A DNA stretch of 64,000 bases, taken from NCBI GenBank assembly GCA_017306015.1, contig JAFKJK010000018.1:62001-126000 (forward strand). The letters are read 5' to 3'. Shown here in pieces: positions 24,301 through 30,489 of this stretch (position 1 is the first letter of the stretch; each line of letters opens with the position of its first letter). The position numbers and the translations under genes are program-made. This DNA comes from Propionibacteriaceae bacterium (GTDB taxonomy: Bacteria > Actinomycetota > Actinomycetes > Propionibacteriales > Propionibacteriaceae). A model generated the notes under the pieces. The model was not told the origin of the DNA. It did no database searches and saw only the letters and a list, made by a program, of their open reading frames with translations.

Positions 24301-27129
24301 GTGACCGGCACGCTCGCCGGCTACACCGACGCCGTGGTCACGTCCCCGGCGACGGCGACGGTCGCCGAGGGCACGATCACGCCGGGGACGCCGACCCTCT
24401 CCGGTACCGCCCAGGTCGGCGAGACGCTGACGGTCAACGCCGGCACCTGGACGCCGACACCCAGCCTCGCCTACCAGTGGTACCGCAGCGGCACGGCGAT
24501 CCCCGGAGCCACGACGGCGTCCTACACCGCTGTCGCCGACGACCTCAGCGCCACCTTGAAGGTGGTCGTCACCGGGACGCTGCCCGGGTACGCCGACCGC
24601 TCGGTGGAGGTCTCCAGCACGACGATCCTGGAAGGGACGCTGGTGGTCGGCTCGCCGACGGTCGACGGCACCGCCAAGGTCGGCAGGACCCTGACCGCGC
24701 TGCCGGGATCGTGGACGCCGGGCACGAGCTTCAGCTACCAGTGGTCTCGCGGCAGCACGCCGGTGGGCGCCAACGCGGCCACCTACACGCCGACGCCCGA
24801 CGACCTGGGCAAGGCGATCACGGTGAAGGTGACCGGCACCAATCCCGGCTACCGGTCGGCCTCGGACAAGTCCGACCCCACCGATCCGGTCGTCAAGGGA
24901 GACCTGGACGCCGGCGCCGTGACGATCAGCGGGCCGTCCCCGGTGGTCGGCAGGACCCTCACCGCGGTCACCGGCAGCGGCTGGACGGGTGGTCTCACCT
25001 ACAGCTACTCCTGGCTGCGGGACGGCACCGCGATCGCGGGTGCGACCGGAGCCGGCTACACGCTGGCGGCAGCCGACCAGAGGCACCAGCTCAGCGTCCG
25101 GGTGACCGGCAGCCTCGACGGCTACACCGACGCCGTCGCCACCTCCGCGGCCACCGCAACGGTGCTCGGCATGGCCATGGCCTCGGTGCCCGGATCCGGC
25201 GATCTCGTGATCAGCGGGGACGGCACCGTCGGCTCGACGCTCACCGTCGACCCGGGCGACTGGCCGGCCGGTACCCAACTCGGCTACCAGTGGTACGTCG
25301 GCGATGACCCGGTCAGCGGCGCCACCGGCGACTCCTACCAGGTGCGCACGGCCGACCTCGGCCAGGCGATCTGGGTCAAGATCACCGGCTCCGCGCCGGG
25401 CTACGAGGACACCTCGGTCGCCTCGAACCGCACCGCGGAGGTCGAGAAGGGCGCCTACACCACGGCCGACCCGACGGTCAGCGGCAGCGTTGCGGTCGGC
25501 GAGTCGGTGAAGGTGGCCGTCGACGGGTGGGAGCCCCGGCCCCCGGCCGGCGAGATCACCTACGCGTGGTTCGCCGACGGGATCCGCATCGACGGCGCGA
25601 CGTCCGCGTCCTACACCCCGGTCCCGGCCGACGCGGGCAAGGTGCTGTCCGTCCAGGTCACTGCCGAGTCGGCGGCCATCGCCGGCGAGGGCGTGTACGA
25701 GCTCGGAACCGTGGCGAAGGGGACGCTGAAGCTGTCCGCCGCCAGGCTCGACGGCACCGGCACGGTCGGCCAGACGCTCTCGGTCGACCCCAGCGGACTG
25801 GCCGACGGGATCACGGTCACCTACCAGTGGCTCCGCAACGGCGAGCCGATCAGCGGTGCGACCGCGAGCAGCTACACCCTGACCGCCGACGACCAGGACC
25901 AGGTGGTCTCGGTCGAGCTGTCCGCGACCGCGGACGGGTACGCCGACGGCTCCGTCCGCCTCGGCGGCGGCGCGGCAGTGGCCGGCAAGCCGTTCAGTGC
26001 GGGCAAGTCGAGCCTGAGCGGCACGCCGCGGGTCGGGTCCACCCTGACCGCGGCTCCCGGCTCGTGGTCGCCGACTCCCGGCCGGCTGGACTACCAGTGG
26101 CTGCGCAACGGGGCGGCGATCCCGGGTGCCACCGGCACGTCGTACCAGGCCGTCCCCGACGACGCCCAGACGTCACTGAGCGTCCAGGTCACCGCCTCCG
26201 GCACGCCCGGGTACGAGCGGACGACGCGGGTGTCGGACGCCGTCACGGTCGCACCGGCCGTCGTCGTGGCCCCGGCAACGAGTACGCCGCTGAAGGCCTA
26301 CACGCCCGTCACCCCGACCATCAGCGGAGTCGCATCGGTCGGCAAGGTGCTGAAGGCGTCCGTGGTGACGGCCGTCTGGTCGCCGCGTCCGCAGGGCTTC
26401 GGCTACCAGTGGCTCGCCAACGGGACGCCGATCCCCGGCGCGACCACCGCCGGCTACAAGCTGACCCCGGCCGAACTCGGCAAGCTGATCTCGGTGCGGG
26501 TCACCGCGTCCGGCAGCGGCTACACCACGGTCGACGTCACCTCCGCGCCGATCGGCAAGGTGATCGCCACCCCGAAGACCCCGAAGCTCGGCCTGGCGGG
26601 CTCCCAGCCCGTCGTCACCGGCGTGGCGACGGTCAACAAGGTGCTGAAGGTCAAGCCGGGCAAGTGGAGCCCCAAGACCCGGATCGCCTACCAGTGGCTG
26701 CGCAACGGGGTCGCGATCAAGGGTGCCAAGAAGGCCTCCTACAAGCTCGTCGAGGCCGACTTCGGCACGACGGTCACCGTCCTGGCCACGGGCCGGGGCA
26801 AGGGCAAGACGGCAGGCGCGCTGATGGCCGGATCGGCGCCGACCCGCGTCGTCGCCCCGGGAGCGTTCGTTGCCAGGACGCCGAAGATCACCGGCAAGGC
26901 CAAGGTCGGGACGAGCGTGAAGGCCGTGCTCGCCCGCTGGAAGCCGATGCCGACCGCTGTTTCCTACCAGTGGCTGCGCAACGGCAAGGCGATCTCCGGC
27001 GCCACCAGCGCGACCTACAAGCTGACCGCGGCGGACGCCGGTGCCCGGCTGAGCGTGAAGGTCGTGGCCGCCCGCCGCGGCTGGATCACGAAGACGCTGG
27101 TCAGCGGCAAGACCGCGAATGCGAAGTAG
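18301..27129 (+). CDS. Giant secreted protein made of 32 tandem Ig-like units
   Basis: The protein has 2,942 aa. A basic N-region and hydrophobic signal peptide end at ATPAQA (cleavage about residue 39). The rest is 32 units of roughly 85-90 residues, each with the pattern P-x-ISGTAKVGxTL, GTWSP, YQWYRDGxAI, GATSATYTL, ADxGxxLxVxVTG and GY, flanked by acidic/Gly linkers. The pattern resembles bacterial Ig-like or carbohydrate-binding repeats in actinobacterial surface proteins. Almost no cysteine is present (unit 1 and unit 19 only). No LPXTG motif or C-terminal membrane helix is seen; the last three units are markedly lysine-rich and could bind the wall by charge. Adhesion or biofilm scaffold is the simplest inference. 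ATG at the window's first in-frame start after the promoter region. Confidence 0.9.
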   Translation: MVTGSKRGVLARTFVRTAVVAATSVALLFTGWGAATPAQAAACSTSVQNRHTATAAGTAKVGSTLTATLTTSSGTLGTATGWTWYRAGTAIPGATAQTYTLTAADLAKTLTVAIAVKYQSFLSSCTFTKTSAATASVANGDLLAATPTMSGTAKVGSTLSADTGSWSPVPAFTYQWNRGGTPVAGATLPTYVPTVTDAGATLTVSVTGTLAGYTTATRTSAATSAVATGDLTAPTPTITGTAKVGQTLTAVPGGWNPGTTALSYQWNRGGTAISGATSATYVATIADLNATLTVSVTGTLAGYTTATRTSAATAAVAAGDLGTVTPIISGTAKVGNTLTAIPGAWTPSTTAFTYQWYRGSTAIAGATAATYALAAADAGAAVRVSVTGSATGYTATTVSSAATAAVGNGTFTTVAPTISGTARVGSTLAAATGTWTPAPSNGYTYAWLRDGVAITGATSASYTLVTADAGRAISVQVSGAGAGYDPASATSTAIGVASGSITTATPTISGTLAVGKVLTAATGTWSPMPGSFTYAWLRDGSAILGATASTYTLVADDQGHAISVQVSGTVTGYDTATATSVATAAIAAGTIATVKPTISGTPQVGQQLTAAVAGWSPMPAAFTYQWYRSGTAISGATSAGYTLVAADQGATITVTVTGSVTGYSAGSATSNASTTVVVGTFAAGTPVISGNASLGSTLTVTEGTWTPAPDGFSYVWLRDGSQISGATSSSYVLGSSDIGTRISVRVTATSAGFTSLSATSAQTASVGAGVFTAGVPTISGWPAVGSQLTATAGTWTPTPDSLAYAWLRDGSPISGATSLTYTLAAADQGHLIGFRVTASKTGFVDASATANLGTSIGKGTFGSTGSAGISGTAKVGVPVTATPPTWTPAPTGYTYQWYAAGLAIPGATGAAYTPVAADATKALTVVVTGQRDGYTDAIATSAAVTVAPGTITAGTPSISGTPTVGQTLTAATGTWSPAPGTFDYQWYADGTAIGSNAASYVLTAAEQGRAITAKVTAHLAGYADASATSAATSAVAKGTITAGAVSILGTAAVGQTLTAATGTWSPAPAFGYQWYRGADAISGATSAAYTLGSADLGSAITVKVTGSLAGYTDRSVTSAATSAVASGAFTTSTPTVTGTMQVGQQLTAVPGTWSPAATFGFQWYRDASPISGAIASTYTLVAADLGTKVTVLVTGSATGFATTSVSSVAGSTVAAGQFTTVLPTVSGTPAVGLTLTADAGTWSPTASYAYQWLRGGVAIASATAQTYVVTTADLGAQLSVKVTGTRTGYASTSVTSAATATVAAGAFSTTVIPTVSGTAAVGETLSATPGTWAPAPASFTYVWQRDGLQISGATSATYTLVPADQGHQVRVLATAHLTGYADTTTTSAAVTVQYGTFTTVGAVTVTGTPRVGQTLTAASAASVPAADAVSYQWYRGADAISGANSASYPVVLADLGATLKVVATVVKTGYSAATASWTAPAGVGNGSFTAGTPAVSGSATVGSTLTASTGTWSPGPSSYDYQWLADGTAITGATGTTFVLTADQAGQQVSVRVTAHRSGYDSLDAASAATATVTAGSLTPGDVRIGGSTAVGKTLTASPGTWTPAATSFTYQWKADGVAIAGADQADYVPTAAELGKTLSVEVTGHRAGYTDTTASAVVNGEVVPGTLTAGSASVTGTAAVGRTLVVDPGTWTPSPAFGYQWYCTTLAGTRGVGDNSPALTLTADQLGCTISVKVTGSRAGYNDKAITVGATGAVSVGNLAHGTVWISGTLAVGSVLTAQTGSWDPMPTLSYQWFRGEMPIDGATAATYTVRSGDVNKTLSVQVTASLAGYEDVTIGAETDAKISAIAVTPGTVTLVGSPVVGQTLAVNEGTWSPSGTTFGYRWYRDGEQVATTPAYQLTAADLGATMSVVVHGTAEDYAWVEATATAATKVVKGTIATTPVLVTGTAQVGRTLHGSADGWTPEPAQAFAWLRDGNVVTGATGTSYQLTAADLGAAITFRVTGTLAGYTDAVVTSPATATVAEGTITPGTPTLSGTAQVGETLTVNAGTWTPTPSLAYQWYRSGTAIPGATTASYTAVADDLSATLKVVVTGTLPGYADRSVEVSSTTILEGTLVVGSPTVDGTAKVGRTLTALPGSWTPGTSFSYQWSRGSTPVGANAATYTPTPDDLGKAITVKVTGTNPGYRSASDKSDPTDPVVKGDLDAGAVTISGPSPVVGRTLTAVTGSGWTGGLTYSYSWLRDGTAIAGATGAGYTLAAADQRHQLSVRVTGSLDGYTDAVATSAATATVLGMAMASVPGSGDLVISGDGTVGSTLTVDPGDWPAGTQLGYQWYVGDDPVSGATGDSYQVRTADLGQAIWVKITGSAPGYEDTSVASNRTAEVEKGAYTTADPTVSGSVAVGESVKVAVDGWEPRPPAGEITYAWFADGIRIDGATSASYTPVPADAGKVLSVQVTAESAAIAGEGVYELGTVAKGTLKLSAARLDGTGTVGQTLSVDPSGLADGITVTYQWLRNGEPISGATASSYTLTADDQDQVVSVELSATADGYADGSVRLGGGAAVAGKPFSAGKSSLSGTPRVGSTLTAAPGSWSPTPGRLDYQWLRNGAAIPGATGTSYQAVPDDAQTSLSVQVTASGTPGYERTTRVSDAVTVAPAVVVAPATSTPLKAYTPVTPTISGVASVGKVLKASVVTAVWSPRPQGFGYQWLANGTPIPGATTAGYKLTPAELGKLISVRVTASGSGYTTVDVTSAPIGKVIATPKTPKLGLAGSQPVVTGVATVNKVLKVKPGKWSPKTRIAYQWLRNGVAIKGAKKASYKLVEADFGTTVTVLATGRGKGKTAGALMAGSAPTRVVAPGAFVARTPKITGKAKVGTSVKAVLARWKPMPTAVSYQWLRNGKAISGATSATYKLTAADAGARLSVKVVAARRGWITKTLVSGKTANAK
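18424..27126 (+). repeat. 32 tandem ~260-270-bp coding repeats
   Basis: Counted by the recurring G-T-x2-VG-x2-L words, there are 32 units of about 260-270 bp. DNA identity between units is moderate, with recurring words such as CTACCAGTGG (Tyr-Gln-Trp) and GTGACCGGC. Central units vary least in length. The array is a likely hot spot for recombination and a risk for assembly errors. Confidence 0.85.
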
Positions 27130-27148
27130 CGGCTCCCCGGCCGGACGA

Positions 27149-27180
27149 GCCTGCCACCTCCCCGACCGGAGGTGGCAGGC
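27149..27180 (+). terminator. Perfect 13-bp stem-loop after the giant gene
   Basis: GCCTGCCACCTCC (27149-27161) pairs with GGAGGTGGCAGGC (27168-27180) around the loop CCGACC. It starts 20 bp past the giant gene's stop. There is no T-run, as is common in actinomycetes. The 3' arm contains GGAGGT, the only purine-rich ribosome-site candidate for the following GTG at 27188, so the hairpin may also restrain translation of that gene. Confidence 0.75.
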
Positions 27181-27187
27181 TTGGCGG

Positions 27188-28648
27188 GTGCTCGCTGACT
27201 CCGCCATCGCCCGGTTGCGCGATGACCTGCTCGCCGCCGGCTTCACTCTGGACGGGGTCAGCGACCGGCTGGGTGCCTCCGGACTGGCCGGTCTGGAGCG
27301 GAACAGCAGCGTCCCCGCCGCAGCTGCGCTCGGCCACGAAGCGGACGCCCAGGCGGACCTGGTCCGGCTGTGGATCCTCGGCCACCGGGTGCCGGCGGCC
27401 CGGGTGCTGGCCGCGCTGCCGTCCGCGTCCGAGCTCCTGGAGGCGGGGCTGCTGCGGCGCGAGGACGATGCGCTCCTGGCCGACGTGGAACTCAAGCCCT
27501 ACGGCACCGACCGGCTCACCGGCTGGATCTGCTCGGACCCGACCCCGCTGGACGGCCGGATCGTCCGGCCCCGTCCGGACTTCGTCCTCGGCGCGTCCCC
27601 GGCGTCGACGACGCTGACCCAGCTGGTGCCGTCCCGGCACGTCGGCCGGGCGCTGGATCTCGGCACCGGGTGCGGCATCCAGTCGCTCAACCTGGACGCC
27701 GGCGCGATCGTCGCCACCGACGTCAACCCGCGCGCCCTCGAGCTCGCCCGGATCACCCTCGGGCTGAGCGGGGTGGAGGCGGACCTGCGGCCGGGCTCCC
27801 TGTACGAGCCGGTCGCCGGGGAGCGGTTCGACCTGATCGCCACCAACCCGCCGTACGTGATCAGCCCGCCGGGCGGGGAACGGCTCGTCTACCGGGAGAC
27901 CGGTCTGGGTGGCGACGAGCTGATGAGGCAGGTGGTCACCGGCGCACCGCAGCGGCTGGCCGACGGCGGCACCCTGGTCGTGCTGGGCAACTGGGCGATC
28001 ACCGACCGTCCCTGGGAGGAGCGCCTCGCCGGCTGGCTGCGGCCCACGGGTTGCGACGCCCTCGTCCTGGAGCGCGAGCGGCTGGACCGCTACGCCTACA
28101 TCGAGCTGTGGCTGGCCGACGCCGGCCTCGTCGGCAGCGACGACTACGACCGGCGCTACGCCGAGTGGCTGGACTACTTCGACGCGACCGGGATCCGCGA
28201 GGTCGGGCTCGGGTGGCTGGCGCTCCGCAACAGCGGACGCGAGCGTCCCGAGGTCAGGATCGAGCAGTGGCCGCACCTGGTGCACCAGCCGGTCGGGGAC
28301 GCGATCGCCGCCTTCTTCGACTCGGTCGGTGACGCCCGGCTCGACCACGCCGAGCTGCTCGCGTCCCGGTGGCGGCGGCATCCCGGGGTGGTCCAGGAGA
28401 CGCTCGGCGAGCCGGGCGCGGCGGACCCGCAACACCTGGTCCTGCGGCAGCACTACGGCCTCGGCCGGGCCCTGGAACCGGGGACGGAGCTGGCCGCCGT
28501 GGTCGGCGCCTGCGACGGGGAACTGCCGCTGGGGAGGTTGGTGGACGCGGTCGCGTCGCTCACCGGCGCCGAACGGGTAACCCTCGAGACGGAAGTGTTG
28601 GCAGCTGTGCGTAGGCTCGTGCTCGAGGGTTTCCTGCACCGAGCGTGA
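27188..28648 (+). CDS. HemK/PrmC-like N5-glutamine-type methyltransferase with extra domains
   Basis: The protein has 486 aa and starts at GTG after the hairpin. An N-terminal helical domain (about 1-140, DUF7059-like) precedes a Rossmann methyltransferase core: LDLGTGCGIQSL (motif I, about 156-167), ATDVNPRAL, and the hallmark IATNPPYVISP (about 216-226), which binds the amide or amino group being methylated. A C-terminal region of about 180 aa follows. The NPPY motif is shared by enzymes that methylate Gln in release factors or amino groups on nucleic acids and proteins; the target here is unknown. Homologues are widespread in actinomycetes near topA. Confidence 0.88.
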   Translation: MLADSAIARLRDDLLAAGFTLDGVSDRLGASGLAGLERNSSVPAAAALGHEADAQADLVRLWILGHRVPAARVLAALPSASELLEAGLLRREDDALLADVELKPYGTDRLTGWICSDPTPLDGRIVRPRPDFVLGASPASTTLTQLVPSRHVGRALDLGTGCGIQSLNLDAGAIVATDVNPRALELARITLGLSGVEADLRPGSLYEPVAGERFDLIATNPPYVISPPGGERLVYRETGLGGDELMRQVVTGAPQRLADGGTLVVLGNWAITDRPWEERLAGWLRPTGCDALVLERERLDRYAYIELWLADAGLVGSDDYDRRYAEWLDYFDATGIREVGLGWLALRNSGRERPEVRIEQWPHLVHQPVGDAIAAFFDSVGDARLDHAELLASRWRRHPGVVQETLGEPGAADPQHLVLRQHYGLGRALEPGTELAAVVGACDGELPLGRLVDAVASLTGAERVTLETEVLAAVRRLVLEGFLHRA

Positions 28649-28729
28649 CTCACAGGTTTTCACAGGATTCGGACAGCGGATCCATGGAGCGGCCGCCTTC
28701 ACTGTTGGGTGAGAAGAAGGAGTCGCCAG

Positions 28730-30313
28730 ATGGCCACCGAAGAACCCACCCGACCGCAGGGTGATCCAGCCAACGAGCCCACGGCACGCATCCCCGACGG
28801 GTCGTCCCAGGTTTCGCAGCCCCCGCAGTCCTCGCCGTGGTCGCGTCCGGCCTACCCCGGAGCCGACCAGAACTGGTCCGACACCACCGCGCGGATCCCG
28901 GCGGGTGCGTCCTGGCCGGGCCAGCCCGAGCCGACCCGTCCGATGCCGGCGGGGTACGGCCAGTACCAGCCCCCGTCCGCCTATGCCCAGCAGGGCGTGC
29001 CTCCGTCCGCCTACCCCTCGCAAGCGCCCCAGCAGGGCGTTCCCCAGCAGGGCGTGCCTCAGCAGGGCTACTACCAGCCCGGCTACTACCAGGCGTCCGG
29101 CTACCAGGGATACAGCCAACCGGGCTACGGCCAGCAGGGGTACTACGGCCAGTCCGGTCCGCAGCAGCCGTACTACGCGGGCCAGCACCTGTACCCCCAG
29201 CCGACCCCGCCGCCCAAGCGGCGCTGGCCGGTCGCGCTGGTGGCCCTGCTGCTGGTGTTCAGCCTCGGCGTCCTCGGGTACGCGGCCGTCCGCAACGGCA
29301 TCAGCGCTGCGCCCGAGCTGCAGCCCTATCCGCAGTCGACCCAGACCGAGCAGCCGCAGACCGGGCCCACCGGAACGGGCAGCCAGCCGAGTTCCGGCAG
29401 CACCCGCAGCAAGGCCGTGACCGCTGCCCAGTCGAAGGGTGTGGTGCTGATCGAGGCCGAGACCGCGAGCGGGACCGCTGCCGGCACCGGCATGATCCTC
29501 ACCGCGGACGGGAAGGTGCTCACGAACTACCACGTCGTGGCCGGTTCGACGAAGCTCGCCGTCACCGTCGCCGACAGCGGCGACACGTACACAGCGACCG
29601 TGCTCGGCTTCGACCAGGACAGGGACGTGGCGCTGATCCAGCTGAAGGACGCGTCCGGCCTGGACACGGTGACTCTCGACAACGACCAGCTCAACGTCGG
29701 GGACACCGTCGCGGCCGTCGGCAACGCCGAGGGTGGGGGCCGGCTGGTCAGGGCCAACGGTGAGGTCGCCGCGCTGAACCAGAAGCTGAAGGTGTCGTCG
29801 GATTCGCCATGGGGCAACACCGAGAACCTGTCCGGGATGATCCAGACCACGGCCGGCGCCGTCCCGGGCGACTCCGGCGGACCGATGTTCGACAGCCAGA
29901 ACGAAGTCACCGGCATGACCACCGCCGGCTCGACCAACCAGGGTGACAGCTACGCCGTCCCGATCGCGACCGCGCTGGCGGTCGTCGACCAGATCGAGTC
30001 CGGTCAGGACGCCGGCACGGTCCGGGTCGGCCCGGCCGGCTACCTCGGGGTCGAGGTCGGCAGCTCGTCCTACACCGGCGAGCAGGGTGCCACCGTCACC
30101 CGCGTCGTCCCCAACGGCCCGGCGGACAAGGCCGGGATCACCGCCGGCAGCCGGATCACCCGGGTCGGCGACACGAAGATCACGGCGAACACCAACGTCG
30201 CGAACGTGATCCGGGCGCTCGAACCGGGCCAGCAGGTCGAGATCGAGTGGCTCACCCCGTCCGGACGGACGAAGAGTGCCACCGTCACCCTCGGCTCCAG
30301 CCCGGTCAACTGA
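28730..30313 (+). CDS. HtrA/PepD-like membrane-anchored serine protease with PDZ domain
   Basis: The protein has 527 aa. The first 160 residues are cytoplasmic and rich in Gln, Pro and Tyr (QQGV and GYY repeats). A transmembrane helix (RRWPVALVALLLVFSLGVL, about 163-182) is followed by an extracytoplasmic trypsin-like domain with the triad His268 (TNYHVVAG), Asp299 (DRDVALI) and Ser382 (GDSGGPM), then one PDZ domain (about 425-520, GYLGVEVG). It is a quality-control protease for envelope proteins. A GAAGAAGGAG ribosome site lies about 8 bp before the ATG. Similar proteins in actinomycetes are often phosphorylated or oligomerised through the disordered front, but nothing here proves that. Confidence 0.93.
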   Translation: MATEEPTRPQGDPANEPTARIPDGSSQVSQPPQSSPWSRPAYPGADQNWSDTTARIPAGASWPGQPEPTRPMPAGYGQYQPPSAYAQQGVPPSAYPSQAPQQGVPQQGVPQQGYYQPGYYQASGYQGYSQPGYGQQGYYGQSGPQQPYYAGQHLYPQPTPPPKRRWPVALVALLLVFSLGVLGYAAVRNGISAAPELQPYPQSTQTEQPQTGPTGTGSQPSSGSTRSKAVTAAQSKGVVLIEAETASGTAAGTGMILTADGKVLTNYHVVAGSTKLAVTVADSGDTYTATVLGFDQDRDVALIQLKDASGLDTVTLDNDQLNVGDTVAAVGNAEGGGRLVRANGEVAALNQKLKVSSDSPWGNTENLSGMIQTTAGAVPGDSGGPMFDSQNEVTGMTTAGSTNQGDSYAVPIATALAVVDQIESGQDAGTVRVGPAGYLGVEVGSSSYTGEQGATVTRVVPNGPADKAGITAGSRITRVGDTKITANTNVANVIRALEPGQQVEIEWLTPSGRTKSATVTLGSSPVN

Positions 30314-30327
30314 GCTCCGACCCCACA

Positions 30328-30397
30328 CCGAGCGCCTCCGTTTCGGTCATCCGCCACCACTTGGGTGGAGGCGTTTGACGGGAACGGAGGCGTTCGG
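30328..30397. repeat. Dispersed palindrome, family 2, copy 1
   Basis: Two arms of 28 bp (30328-30355, starting CCGAGCGCCTCCGTTTCGG, and 30370-30397, ending GGAGGCGTTCGG) are inverted with about five mismatches around a 14-bp loop that itself pairs (CCAC/GTGG). Relatives lie at 61681-61750 and 62705-62774. The copy lies between the protease gene and topA and could act as a transcription barrier. Confidence 0.85.
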
Positions 30398-30489
30398 CGC
30401 ACCCGTCCCGGAACGGCACCGGCGTGTGCAGCGTTTGACAACACGCCCTAGAGTGCTCGCGTCCCCAAGTGCCGAGCAGGAAGCATCCC

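Noticed and set aside
18301-27129. Sortase-anchored LPXTG protein
   Set aside because: The C-terminus is a Lys-rich Ig-like unit ending TANAK with no LPXTG motif, hydrophobic helix or basic tail.
27101-30328. Reverse-strand frame of about 1,075 codons across the methyltransferase and HtrA genes
   Set aside because: Both forward genes have clear motifs and ribosome sites; the reverse frame has none and its composition is a shadow.
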